DNA of 64,000 nucleotides. Origin: Torreya grandis (taxonomy: Eukaryota; Streptophyta; Pinopsida; Cupressales; Taxaceae). Location of the stretch: NCBI GenBank assembly GCA_037957365.1, contig JARHVA010001922.1, forward strand, positions 1,062,501 to 1,126,500, written 5' to 3'. Below the pieces are notes generated by a model. It had not been told where the DNA came from, searched no databases, and saw nothing but the letters and a program-made list of their open reading frames with translations. The translations under genes were made by a program, and so were the position numbers. Shown here one piece after another: positions 35,947-47,725 of this stretch; positions within the stretch are counted from its first letter, which is position 1; the number at the start of each line of letters is the position of its first letter.

Positions 35947-36745
35947 TGGCTCTCATTCATTATTCACCTAGAATACATGGGGAAATACCTATTATTCATA
36001 CCAAAGAGCATTAAATTGAAAAAATATTCCCTATTTCCATACTAGTCATATAAACAATAAATATATAGGTCTGAATTACTAAAGGAGTATCCTAAGAGCT
36101 CAATTTGTAAAGTTACAAGCTAGGTCACTATTGTACTTAATTTGCACATATTACATGATTAACATAAAAAAAACACATAGGGGATAAATACATTAGTCTG
36201 AGGACCTATTTAGAGTATTTGATATGTATGTAGCACTTAGTGATAGAGGGGTATTTGGGGTCAGCTCAACACTATGTGGCCACTAATCCATTTACCCTAG
36301 GGTCACCATGAAGATGAAGAACTGTGTTTTTGAAAATTCATGAGTGATAATACATGACCTAAATATAAATGCATTATAGTGAATATGAATTCAAACCCAA
36401 AGCATCTAGGTGGTCACATCTTTTTCTAGCAGGTATTTTGTACATGACACTTGCATCGAATCCAAATAATAACATTAATGCAATGTCTTAGGCTAACATT
36501 AGTGTCTAGAGTTATAGAATCATCATATATAAGATCTAAAAACTATTATAGAAACATATTCTAGCTTAATTTATACCTATTATATATCAAAAACTATGTT
36601 ATGATTAAAACAACACTAAGTATATTACTTCTTTGTTATTTCTATGCATAGCTTAGTTGTACTTTCTATATTTAGCCTATTCTTAGCATAAAGAATTCAA
36701 TGTATGTTTATATCTGAGTTTATCACCCAATTAGATTTCTATAGA
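35947..36745 (+). mobile_element. Type-E LTR, copy 3, probable truncated 5' LTR of element M
   Basis: Colinear with 3255-4050 and, for its first two-thirds, with 41960-42038 plus 56001-56590: 'ctagaatacatg', 'tctatttccatactagtcata', 'aattactaaaggagtatcc', 'gtcaccatgaagatgaagaact'. It lacks the part of the LTR upstream of the TATA region. The stretch TGGTTATCTATG at 36748 may be the start of a primer-binding site. The tandem array and reading frame to its right, followed by another type-E LTR, suggest it is the 5' end of one element. Confidence 0.6.
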
Positions 36746-38700
36746 TCTGGTTATCTATGAAAAAGGAGAAAAATAGTGTAACTAAATGATAATTTTAAAA
36801 ACCACCTATTTAGACTATGTGAGCTACTCTAAGCATGCAAATAGATGAAAATTAAAGTGAATTAATTACTAGTAAATAGTTGTTAATTCTTAAATTTCGA
36901 ATAGTATTGAGTTGGTTTAGATGACATTATATATAAATAGTATAAAATAGATTCGACTAGGTTGCTATTGTACTATGGAAGTAAAAGTCTTTAAGAACAA
37001 AGTCGACTAGGTTGACTTAGTCTTTTAGATAAAAGATAAGCTATAGAACTAAGTTGACCAAGTAAACTTAGTTTGATATAGGGTTGCAATTTTGAATACT
37101 ACTAAATTGTACAAAATATAACTAAAATGAATTATTTAGATGACTGAGAGAGAAAGAGAGGAACCTTGGTGGGTTGGAAGATGATTAGGATTGTAATTTT
37201 TCTATTGAAGTGCCTTGAATGTTGCTTTCAAATCCTATAGACTAAGTCAACTGGTTTGACCTAGTTATAAAAAAATCTATGTGATGAAGAAGTATAAGAT
37301 GACTAGGTCAACCTATTTGACCTAGTTTTTTAATTTAGATGCTAACTGAAGACTAAGTTGACTTTTTGGACCTAGTTTATTGATCTAGATGCTAAATTAA
37401 ATACTAAGTCAACCTATTTGACCTAATTTGTTGATGTGGATGCTGACTAAGGTACTAAGTTGACCTATTCAACATATATTTTTATTTGGTATTGAAGAAG
37501 AGTATTGTGTTGACCTATCTAATCTAGTAACATGTAACTAATGAAGACCTACATAGAAAGGACAAAGTCATTTTAATGTGATTGTGTGTTAAACTTGTGC
37601 AAAAAAGTTAGAATTATATTGGCTAGTTCAATATAGTATCATAAATATATAAAATAATAAGATGATAGAAATGAAAGCATGAAATAAAACCCGTAAGGGT
37701 TATATTTCATGTTGGGTTCACTATAATGTATATAATGAGAAATGAAATAGATCTAAAAATTAATCCTATTTTGGAGAAGATAAATCCTAATTACACTTCC
37801 AATTGGGGATACATTAGATAATTAGGGTCATGACCAATATGGATTTTCTAGACCTAATCAATGGATATTTTACCACAATAATATCACTAGGGAGTGTTCT
37901 AAAGCCTCCAATAAAGCAAAATTATGCAATAACCCTAACTATGTCCCATGTTTTCATATTTACTAAACTAATAACAAGTAAAGTAAAAGTCTAATCTAGT
38001 GCTCACAAAATCTTGTCAAACAAAGTGGGGGTTAGTAAATATAAAAAGTAAACATGCAGAAGAGAATCCTTTTTAAGCTATGTATAGGTAAAACCTTAAT
38101 GCATGAAGAGAGAAATATTATTCAAAATACATTACTTATGCTACTTCTATCTACTAAAGAGAGGAGTAAAGTTAGAGATACTTACCTTGAAAATGAACCT
38201 ATTGAGACTCAATCTCTCCCTTAGTCAAAGGTGATTTGAAAGAGGTTTTTATAGTTTATAAGGATCACTAAGAAAGGATAAATCATCTAATAATTCTCCA
38301 TAAGACTAGATTCCTCTCCAATTATAAACCCTAAGCTAAGAATCCTCAACTAGAATGGTAGAAGAACAAATTTTAAAGAAGCATAAATGAATAATGAACT
38401 CTTTTTGTCTCTCTAAGAATGGAAAAATGTATTTGTTTATATAATAATATCTAACCCTAAACCCTTCTAAAAGTTTAGGTTGACAAGGTTGACCTAGTTG
38501 ACCTAGTATTGTAATTGACAAAAACAAACTAGGTTATGAACTAGGTCAACTAGGGGCCGACCCAATCCCTATTAAGATTTATCAATAATAATACAAAGTC
38601 GATGTGGTTGACTATGCCATATAAATTACCTAAAATGGGTTTATGTTAGGGAAAGGGATAATAAAGGTGAAAAATGACTAGAGGAGGGTAAAAAAAAGGA
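36746..38700 (+). other. Leader region of element M, no gene
   Basis: No coding region recognised. It is marked by many 'actaagtcaacc' and 'ggttgacctagt' words, tandemly arranged at 37241-37530 and scattered at 36950-37080 and 38470-38610. A short inverted repeat ACCCGTAAGGGT lies at 37689-37700. Confidence 0.5.
37241..37530. repeat. 50-bp tandem array with inverted TTGAC(C/T) words
   Basis: Units begin ACTA(A/G)GT at 37241, 37302, 37352, 37403 and 37454, giving spacings of 61, 50, 51 and 51 bp, with a decayed sixth near 37503. Each unit has the form ACTAAGTCAACCTATTTGACCTAGTT, then 'tgatctagatgctaa'. AAGTCAAC and TTTGACC oppose each other, so units can fold back. TTGACC/T is the core of the plant W-box bound by WRKY factors; whether any is functional is unknown. 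Confidence 0.8.
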
Positions 38701-38759
38701 GGTAAAGCTTAGGGGAATGGTTTTAGGAGACAAGTATGTAGGTAACAAGTGGAAAGAAG

Positions 38760-39726
38760 GGACAATAATATTTCAAAGTACCAATGGTTTTCCCACCCCT
38801 TTCTTGGTACATCCCTTACGGTATGAAATCAAAGATATTAAGACTTGATGTGTTCCTATAAGATAGAAAGCATGAATGATTGATAAAGTTTGAAAATATT
38901 ATGTGTATACATTTTGTATCAAATTAAAAAATAGTCTCAAAGGTAGTGGTGTTCGTATGATTAATACATCAACCAAGAAAACCACTCAAAATATGAGTAA
39001 CTCTCCTAAATTACAAGTACCAAAACAACAAATATGTGTACCAAAATACAATTCAAAGTAAAATAAGGGTCAAAAGAACAAAAAAATATAGAAAACACCA
39101 TTACTAGAGGTTTACGAAATTCTAAATGATATATAATTACCAAGGGAACCAATGATCATAAAACCACCAAAAAATAAGCCATGTGAGATCCCTTTGTTGA
39201 TAAATACAAAATAAAAAAATGACATAATTCTAAATGATTATGATAATGGTGATATTATTCCTAATACCAATATGATAGATGAATAATTGAGTAAACTTTG
39301 TTTTGATCCACTCGATATTTTACCACATAATCTATTTATACCTACATTACCTAGTACATATCAGTTGAATCCTTCTCTAGAAAGTACATAATAAAATACA
39401 TATAAAATGAAAGAAAACCATGTAGATCAATATGTTCATAAGGTATTAACATTTGAGGTGAACATGAATATAAATAATGACATACCAAAAGGGTCACAAC
39501 CATAGTATGGCATGGTTTTTAATTCATAGACAAATAATCCAAATTCCATATCACATGTTCAATAACAACCTAAGAAGTTACATCTTTTCTATACTACTAA
39601 CATAGAATATTGGTATGATCCTAATAATACAAAATATTGGTATGATCTTGATGATACTGATTATAAAACATATGAGTATGATACACATGATACAAGGCAT
39701 CTCCTTAATGAGATCCTTGGATTATA
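38760..39726 (+). pseudogene. Unrecognised decayed reading frame of element M
   Basis: About 320 codons stay in one frame from near 38767 to TAA at 39724-39726, interrupted only by stops (mostly TAA/TAG and two TGA) and no detected frameshift. Readable parts include 'GFPTPFLVHPLRYEIKD' near the start, 'PLLEVYEILNDI', 'LPREPMIIKPPKNKPCEIP', 'LCFDPLDILPHNLFIP' and a Tyr/Asp-rich end, 'EYWYDPNNTKYWYDLDDTD', with two YWYD repeats, then 'HLLNEILGL'. I cannot assign it to gag, protease, RT or integrase. The position, between a probable 5' and a 3' LTR of the same type, suggests it is the C-terminal part of that element's polyprotein. Confidence 0.55.
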
Positions 39727-40460
39727 AAATAAATTTTATCTATAAATGATCATGATACATTCATGTTAAATGGTTAAATGATCACATTTCATTATCGTGT
39801 TTGAACTTACATATGTACTTACACATGCCTTTATCCATGACTATATTTTATATGAGGTACTTGATATCCTATGCACTTGAAATTTTTTGATAACACATTT
39901 GATCTATGGGCTACTATGACATGATTATGATGATTTTTTATAATTTTGTTTATGCACTTCCTTGAGTGTCTTGCCTTGTTATTGCATTCCTTGTTTGAGC
40001 ATTTGAACATGCTCCTTTGCTTGTGGCCCCTGTGCCTATGTATGATTTATTTGACATTGCATATGTCATTTTTATATTATATGGAAATTTTAATATGTCA
40101 CTCTTAATTTATTTACATTTAAATAAGTCATGTACTTTTAATGTTGTAATATTTGAATATTCCTCTTATTTATGGTCTTTTTCAACCATTGCATTTTAAA
40201 TTTATTTTAAGTACTCTTGTGTGTGTGATTATTTTCTTTTTGAGATTATACTATTAATATATAAACATTAACATGATCCTTATCATGCATCTTAGGCCTT
40301 CATGTGATCACATTGGTTCTATGCACTTCAATGCTATATCTACCTAGACATGTTCCTCCTAAATGCTACAGGGTCCCATTCACATATTATATAGTTATCT
40401 TATCCTTTTGAGGTGAGGTAACTACTTTTTCCTATCTTTCCCTCAACTCAAAATGGAGGA
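39727..40460 (+). other. 3' untranslated region of element M
   Basis: T-rich, no gene. Ends in a purine-rich stretch AATGGAGGAAAATTATTGGGGGA (about 40451-40473) that could be the polypurine tract before the 3' LTR. Confidence 0.45.
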
Positions 40461-40499
40461 AAATTATTGGGGGAATATTATAGATTTATGCTCTCAATG

Positions 40500-40760
40500 C
40501 TTGGTACAATTTTCATTTTCAGTGTAGGCATGCTTTAGAAGCATGTTCATCACACTTATTCAGTATTCAACATCTCCAGATTACAGTGGGGGTATGTTTT
40601 GGAAACATGTTCTCCACATTGGTACTTATATTAGTTTTCATATTTATCCACATATAGTGGGGGAATTATTTTGAAACCTTTTATCCACACTGACACATTT
40701 TTAAAAATTATCCAAAGCACATAGTTATATGATTCAAATTCACAGTTGTGGAATAATTCT
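40500..40760. repeat. Hairpin repeats in type-E LTR
   Basis: Three to four degenerate units of about 75 bp. Each has 'agtgggggtatgttttggaaacatgttctccacattggtactta'-like text with an internal stem: CATGCTTTAGAAGCATG near 40529 and CATGTTTCCAAAACAT (reverse) near 40593. The outer words GTGGGG and CCACAC can also pair. Confidence 0.65.
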
Positions 40761-41125
40761 ATACATTAGTTCCATTATTGTACACAATTTCAACATGAGA
40801 TATATCTAAGGTGCATATGATTTGAAATTTGTGCCTTATTTTTTAAAATCCAAATCAATTTTAGATTCCAAAACTCTTTTATGGATTGTTACCACATCAT
40901 AGAATTTCACATACTGATATCCTAGTTGGACTTTTTTGGACTTTATTGATCTAATCTACTATAGTAGTTGGTTCACTTTTTAGTATGGTTGAGAAAATTA
41001 AATCACTTAATATTACCAATTTTTTTAGGTTGGATTTATTATATCATACAACCTCACCAGGTTATAATTATCATTAGATTTTATGGTTTAACTAATCTCA
41101 ATTGTCAGGGGGCAACTCATAATTG

Positions 41126-41173
<48 letters not shown>
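41126..41173. repeat. CT microsatellite, interrupted
   Basis: About 48 bp of CT with one TTT interruption; longer partner of 2434-2455. Confidence 0.95.
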
Positions 41174-41175
<2 letters not shown>

Positions 41176-42033
41176 TGGATATATCTACTTTAAAGATTTA
41201 TTTATATTTTTCCTAATCTCAGTTTTAGAGCCTTACAATGATAAATATTTTTCAAATCAACTTTCCAATAGGCAAGGAGGTTACATTTACACACAAATGT
41301 ACTCTCAAACCTTGCTCTTTTAGTTCCAATTTATTTTGAGTAATTTCAATTCCAAATTATATGCATTGGTTATATGCTATAACATGATCTTGATTGTAGG
41401 TTAGTTACCAATAAATCACTCAAGTTGGGCACATGTAAAGACAAGATGTGCTATACACACCCAAGTACACATTATTTTCCTTTAAAATAATAATTTCATT
41501 AATAGATTAAAGTGGGGGGAATTTTGATGATATTTATGGATTATTTTACACCTTGGTCTTGTACACTTGGAAAACTCAGACCTTGGTTATTAGTCTCAGT
41601 TCTAGACCTTTTCCCACTTTTGAAAGTCTCGCATATGCTCTATCTTAATCCCCTTGGCTTATCTCTTAATCTGACCAATCTTATGTCTATGAACTAGGCC
41701 TTCTATATTGCCTATAATTCTTAAAATTTACTTATCTTACACTCATACAAGTTTAATCTTGTACCTACTTTCATGTTCTTTGGACACCAATGTCTGAGAT
41801 GAACACTAGCATTGATGATAGTGTCTTAACCTAAAACAAATGTCTTGTGCCCTAAAGTCATCTATTTTTCAAGTAAAATTCATCTTAATGGTCAACCTAA
41901 GTGCTTTATTAAAATTTAATTATCCAAAGGGATTTATATAAATACAATATCAACCCTCATTCATTCTTCATCTAGAATACATGAAAAAATATCTAGCATT
42001 CATACCAAAGAGCATTCAATTGAGCAAAGCTTT

Positions 42034-42038
42034 CCTAA
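42034..42038. repeat. Left target-site duplication of copia element (CCTAA)
   Basis: CCTAA here and CCTAT at 56001-56005. The uninterrupted copy at 36030 reads TTCCCTATTTCC, which fits a 5-bp duplication of CCTAT with one later change. Confidence 0.75.
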
Positions 42039-42332
42039 TGTTAGAGTATGTGTTTCATGCATTTTCTCACATTTTTTAGTGTATTAGCTAGATATTTTAT
42101 CTTTTAGTGAGTTTTTCCTATGTGAGGATTTATCCCACATTGGCTAGTTAGGCTAGTTCAATACTTTTCCTTGCCTATATATGCAAGAGCTTTCCTTTAT
42201 ACTAGAATGCTTCATTCTGAATAAAATATGATTTTCCTTATTTTTACATATCATATCTGCATCTTTCTTGTATGATGCTTTGTTTATAACACTTTATATT
42301 CTTAGGTTGGAATGCCTTTACCATTCATAACA
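42039..42332 (+). repeat. 5' LTR of copia element
   Basis: 294 bp from TGTTAGAG to CATAACA. Contains 'gcctatatatgcaagagctttcc' (TATA box near 42176) and 'gaataaaatatg', probably the polyadenylation signal. Confidence 0.85.
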
Positions 42333-42344
42333 TGGTACTAGATT
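42333..42344 (+). other. Primer-binding site of copia element
   Basis: TGGTACTAGATT directly after the LTR; decayed form of TGGTATCAGAGC, complementary to initiator Met-tRNA. Confidence 0.75.
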
Positions 42345-43965
42345 CTTAAAAAAGTTGTAACCATCCATTATCTTTTAATTTTTAGATAATTTTATTCCAC
42401 TTCCATTGTCATTGAATATTCCCTTGTTGTGGAGAGGAAACATAAAAGAAAGGTGTGTGATGATATATTGGTTCCCTTTTCAAGAATTTTTAAATATTTT
42501 GAAGCTTTTCATTAATTTTGAAGCTTTTGGTTTTTTTATTATGGAGATATATTAAAAATTTGATCCTTTGCTATTTCCTTTGGAGGAGAAGAAGCTAAGG
42601 AGAGGAGAGGTTACAGAGATCTACTAAGGTGCAAGGACATCACATTTAATTTTGTGTTGAAAATTGGATCTAAGTACAAAGGTGTGGAGTTTGGTATTGT
42701 ATTTTCTTATCTTGGCTTCTAGCATGGCATTTTCATATATTCAACATTGTTTTTTCTACATTGGAGTTTTTTTAATATTTTTTTTCTTTCAAATTTGATG
42801 AATGACAATGGGGGAGGATAGGCATTGTGTTTTTTATAGAGGCATTGGATTTGAGCAATTAAAGGATATTGGAATCATTATATATCCAAGGCGTTGAGTC
42901 TTATTTTTGGATCAATTTGGCTTCATTTTCTATATATATCCATTGAAACTCTTAATCTTAGCATCCTTATGTTAATCTTTGCATCCTTATGTTAATCTTG
43001 GTGCATTTTTATTTATGTTACAAAAGATATCAAAGATATGATCTATGCATCCTTATGTTAATCTTGGTGCTTTTATTATCTAAATTATCTTATTTTATAT
43101 GTTAAAACTTATTGGTTGAGCATTTTATTCTCACTTTGACCTTGGAATTGAAATTGTAACTTTGGAGCTTATATCTTATTACGGTGAGATTTGCTGCTGA
43201 GAGAGTATTTTAGCTTATGTGGAGAGGTGAAAATGTGTAGAGATAAGGTGTTGAATAATTATAGAGCTATATTTTTGTCATTTTAGATATGAATGAGGTG
43301 TTATTTTTCTATATTTGAGTGCTAAATTGAAAATTGTTGCTCAAAAGCATCCTATTCTAAGCTAGACATCTTTTTCCATAAACAAGGCATTAGAACTACT
43401 TGTGTGAGGCATTAGATCTATTTTTTCTACTAAAATGAGGCCCTTAAAAGGATATGAGCCCAAAAACAATAGTAATCTACTTTTATTTCCTCTCAAAACA
43501 ACTAGTTGTATTCATTATTTTATTTCCAAGCTATATTTTTTGCCTTAAGAGGAAGCATTATTCACTTGCACAAGCATAATGTTAACAAAGAGATTTTTTT
43601 CAAATTAGTTGAAATTTATGATTTGGTGGTTTAATTATAGCTCTAATGAGTGGTTGGATGACTATGTTCTTGTTTGATTTGGTCAAAAAAATTAGTGTTC
43701 ATTATTTTTTAATGTATTGACCAATTTTATGGGAAATCGTAACACAAATAACTTTTGAACCATAACTTAGATTTGAGTTATATATTTTTTTAAAGTGCAT
43801 GAATTTTTATTCTCTACCCATTTGTGTCATTCAATTTTAAAAATGTGCTACTTTTATAAAGTGCCAAATTGCGGGGGGGGTTATAATATAATCTTTTTTG
43901 GGGTTGTCTTGGTGATGATTTTGTGTACCCTTTGCATTTTTTCTACTATTTGGTGATTAGTTAGC
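42345..43965 (+). other. Long leader of copia element, no gene
   Basis: About 1.6 kb between primer site and gag. T-rich, with no domain or long frame. A short direct repeat of 'gcatccttatgttaatctt' occurs three times at 42961-43066. Confidence 0.5.
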
Positions 43966-44880
43966 ATGGATTATAATTCTGGTGTTGATCATTTTAATCC
44001 TTTTACCACACATAATTACCACACATGTAAACCTCGAATGGAAACAAATCATAAAGTGCAAAGGATTATGGTCCATAATAAATGAAACACAACCATAGTT
44101 CACATGTGAATTTGAAAGATTTCAGCATCAATGTAAGTTTGAAGAGTGTATAGACTTGATTAGGGGATATGTGAGTAATAGTATTTTATTTCATTTTGAT
44201 GGGTGTTATTTTCCATTCAAAATGTGGGCTAAATTAAAGGTTTTATTTGAGAAAGTAGATCACTTGAGAGTGATGCATCTTGAAGTGAAGATTACTTCAC
44301 TAAATACATATGACTTTGCCTCCATTGTAGACTACCTCACTAAGTTTAAGCATTTTTTGACATATTTAAAGGGGAATGGATGAGATAAAAAGGATGAATA
44401 ATGTGTGTACTTGATATTTTCTATGTTGAGTGGCTCATTCTAAATATTAGCTTCTACCTTTTTATCTAGTATGGATGCATTAGGAACCACATTTAAAATT
44501 CTAGATCTAGAGTTATTTTGTGAGAGACTTACTATGGAAGAATCCAAATTATCTCACTTGAGTCTTCCACTTCTCAAAAAGCATTAGTGGCCTCACATCC
44601 TAAGACTAAGTGAAAAAAAAAGAGTAAGAAGAATAACACTCCACCTCAAAATTCACTTAAGCTCAAGACTACTACATCTAAACCCAAACCATCTTCTAAA
44701 TCCAAGAATAAGTCTAACCAATCTTGCTCCTATTATGGGGAGACTAGACATGAAGAGTCTAGGTGTTTCAAGAGAATGAAATCCCTAGAGGATGCAATTA
44801 GGAAATACAAGATTTATATATCCACTCCTTCTCCATCTCATGAGCATGGGAAAGCACTTAATTTTGTTGAGAGATCATAG
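43966..44880 (+). pseudogene. Gag of copia element
   Basis: ATG at 43966 opens 'MDYNSGVDHFNPF'. The open piece 44156-44383 carries 'AKLKVLFEKVDHLRVMHLE' (family xxLxxxYxxxNxxRxxxLxxxL of UBN2-type gag). The nucleocapsid knuckle at about 44722-44765 reads 'SCSYYGETRHEESRCFK'. The family is CxYCGxxGHxxxxC, so the second Cys is Tyr and the Gly before His is Arg, both consistent with G-to-A changes. Stops and a frameshift lie between. Confidence 0.75.
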
Positions 44881-45290
44881 TTACCTATTTTAGAGAGTTG
44901 GGTTCTAGATTCTAGTGCTTCACACCATATGACTTCTACTAAGGAGTCATTTGTATCTCTTGGTATGAGTTATACTTAAAACATTAAGGTTGGATATTAT
45001 TCCTTAATTTATATTAAGGGGAAGGGTGACATATAGCTATATGGTGGATGCATAAATGATGCATTATATGTTCTAGACATCACCACCAATTTAATTTCAA
45101 TTTATTAGATTTGCCATTTTGGTTAGGGTAAGACAATGACTTTTACACCATAGGGTGATGAAGTTAGATATTTTTTATATCCAAACACACTTATTATATA
45201 GGGTGTTGTTGATCATAGTTCTCAAATTTATTATTTTGAGGGTTTTTATGGCACTCCTCCTTTAGGGACATGTTTAGTTTCTCATGTAGA
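44880..45290 (+). pseudogene. Protease of copia element
   Basis: 'WVLDSSASHHMTS' at about 44909-44948 is the copia protease motif (W[VI]xDSGAxxHM). The catalytic Asp is kept, but the Gly of D-S-G is Ser (GGT to AGT). The rest is readable with stops to about 45290. Confidence 0.75.
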
Positions 45291-46170
45291 TTCTAAGAGT
45301 CAGCTTTGGAATGATAGATTTGGACACATAAACTACAAATATTTGAAGGATTTGAGCATTCATAGTATGGTAGATGGTCTTCCTATAGTTTCATGTCTTG
45401 ATGGAGTTTTCCCTAATTGTGTATGGAGAAACAACACCAGGATCTATTTCCTAAGGGCATGTCAATGAGAGGTTATTCACCACTTGAGCTTATGCACAGT
45501 GATTTGATAGTCTATCTTACTCCTTATTTAATGGATCTAAGTATTTAATTACCTTCATTGATAATTTATAGAGGTGTATTTGGGTTTATTTCCTCAATTA
45601 TAAGAAATAGTCAATTCAAAGTCTTTAAGGCTTTGGTTGAGAAATAGTCATCGAGTTGCATTAATAATATTTGTATAGATAATGGGGGGAGTATTTCATT
45701 CAAGAGTTTGATATTATTTTAGAAGTCCATGGTACTGTTCACCTACAATCTATTTAACATACTCCACATTAGAGTGGCTTAGTAGAAAGGAAGAAATAAA
45801 CTCTAAAAGAGATGGCTAACTACATGATGCATTCATGAGATTTACCTCCTAATTATTGGGAAAGGGTAGTTGGTTATGCGAATTACATTCATAACCACAT
45901 ACCAAATCAAAAAAATTGATCATATGACTCTAAAGGAGGCTTGGTCTAGAACCAATCTTGATGTCTCATTTTTTTGAGTATTTGGGAGCCTTACTTGTGT
46001 GTTTGTACCAAAGAAGAAAAGGAAAGCATTTAATAAGATGAACAAACGTTTGATTTTTTTAGGGTATTACAAGGATATGAGAGATTATCATATTTTAAAT
46101 CCTGACACTCATGATGATTATTTTCAAACACATGTATAGTTTGATGAGAATTTCACATCTCATGACTCTT
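45290..46170 (+). pseudogene. Integrase of copia element
   Basis: Starts with the pre-integrase 'LWNDRFGHINYKYLKDL' (family LWHxRLGHxxxxxL, first His changed to Asn), then a decayed zinc-finger Cys pair. The core is seen as 'YLITFIDNL' (D in FIDD), 'DNGG' near 45680, and 'SGLVERK' (E kept) near 45776. Several frameshifts. After the core, 'VFVPKKKRKAFNKMNKRLIF' resembles the link to RT (VxxPxxxRxKFxxRxxxxxF). Confidence 0.75.
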
Positions 46171-47130
46171 CGTCTTCTTCCATACCTTTTTATTTTGATG
46201 ATTCACCTCCTCTTGAGGATTCATTCTTTGAGGAGCCAATTCAGGATATTCCTATAAAAGTTAAATAAGAAGAGGATCCTATTCAAACTAATGTTATAAC
46301 TATGTATAAATTAGAATATACTATATTTTTTAAGGTATCACCATTCATATAGGATCTTCCACCTACTCAACATTATCATGCACATTCTATAGGTAGTATA
46401 CTTTTATGTCAGGCATTATTTAAAGATCTATAGTTTTTTTCACAAGATCATGGGATATATGAGTGGGATAATTTGATGATGGATGAGCTTTCTTCATTTA
46501 TGAAGAATCACCCTTGGGATTTGGTCACTCTTCCTAAGGGAAGAAAGTATAAAGAATGTCTTTTTGTAAAGGAGTTCTTATAAGTTAAAGGGATTGATTA
46601 TTCTAATATTTTTGAACCCATTACCAATATGGATCCTATTTTCCTTATGCTTTTTATTACTACATCATAGGGTTAGCCAATATATTAGATGGATGTTAAG
46701 AGTGCATTCTTTCATGGATAATTGCATGAGGAAATCTATATATAATAACCTACTAGGTTTGTTCATGATTCTTCTCTTGTTTGTTGATTTAAGATTATGG
46801 TCTCAAATAGGCCCCTAAATATTGGTATGAGAAGATAGAGTCATTTATTCTCTCCACTAGATTTGTTTACTTCTATTCTGATCCCATAGTGTATATTCAA
46901 CATATTGGGGAGGACATTGTTATTCTGGTCTTATATGTTTATGATCTACTTCTCACAGGTAGCTCCTCATATCAAATTTAGACTATTCAACATGTAATTT
47001 TAGCATAGTTTGACAGGACATATCTTGGCCTTATACATTTATTCTTTTAATTATAGATTTTGCAATCAGATATAAGGATTTATTTGAGTTAGTATAAGTA
47101 CACCCTTGATCTTCTTCAACATTTTGGCAT
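46170..47130 (+). pseudogene. Reverse transcriptase of copia element
   Basis: Begins 'ELSSFMKNHPWDLVTLPKGR' (family ExxALxxNxTWxLVxLPxGx), then 'MDVKSAFFHGxLHEEIY'-like text (family LDVKTAFLNGxLxExVY). The active-site box, YVDD in the family, reads YVYD at 46934-46945, followed by 'LLLTGSS'. The Asp-to-Tyr change removes a catalytic metal ligand. Copia assignment is firm. Confidence 0.85.
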
Positions 47131-47725
47131 GGATGATTTCAAATGAAGTCCTCCTTTTCAATTTGGAGTGACTCTCACTAACTCTTATACTACTCCACTT
47201 TGTGAACATATATTGTATAGGTAGATGGTTTGGAGTCTTATGTATTTGATCCATAATTACCCTAAAATTTCATTTGTAGTTGGGCTTGTATATAAGTTTG
47301 TACATGACTCTCATAACAATCATTGGTAGCATACCAAGATGATTATATGGTATTTATGAGGCACTACTCATTTTGGATTACACTACACTAGGGCTTCTAA
47401 TTTATTGGTTGGATATAGTGACTCAGATTGGGTAGGTTCTCTTGATGATAGGTGTTCCACTTCTGGCTACATCTTTTATCTTGGTTCTTCACTTATTGCT
47501 TGGTTGTGTAAGAAGTAAGTTATTACACTTTCATCTATAGAGATTGAGTACATGACAATAGTTACAATGAGTCAATAGGTTATTTGACTTAATTAGTTGT
47601 TGAAAATTTTTGGATTTATGTGGGATTCATCCATTATACTTTGGTGTGACAACCAGAGTGCAATACACATATCTCGTAACCCATTTGAGCATCAATAAAC
47701 CAAGCACGTTAAGGTAAATTGATTT
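47130..47725 (+). pseudogene. RNase H of copia element, main part
   Basis: 'DSDWVGSLDDRCSTSGYIF' (family DxDWAGxxxDRRSTSGYxF), 'LGSSLIAWLCKK', 'LSSIEIEYMTI' (family LSSTEAEYxA) and 'WCDNQSAIHISRNPFEHQ' then 'TKHVKVN' (family CDNxSAIxLxxNPxxHxRTKHIxxxxHF). The frame then leaves the family at about 47725. The rest of the domain reappears near 49755. Confidence 0.85.

Larger units (their letters stand above)
40461..42038 (+). mobile_element. Type-E LTR, copy 2, left part (3' LTR of element M)
   Basis: From 41090 to 42038 it is colinear with 2400-3310, including the CT microsatellite, the G run and a TATA box TTTATATAAATA at 41933-41944. The left 600 bp contain hairpin repeats. It breaks off at 42038, where a copia element begins, and resumes at 56001. 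Confidence 0.7.

Noticed and set aside
37241..37530. Regular direct repeats resembling a CRISPR array
   Set aside because: Plant nuclear context, spacers that are themselves repeated, no cas genes; this is an ordinary tandem array.
37689..37700. ACCCGTAAGGGT as an interstitial telomere remnant
   Set aside because: Only one short inverted repeat; no run of the TTTAGGG unit.
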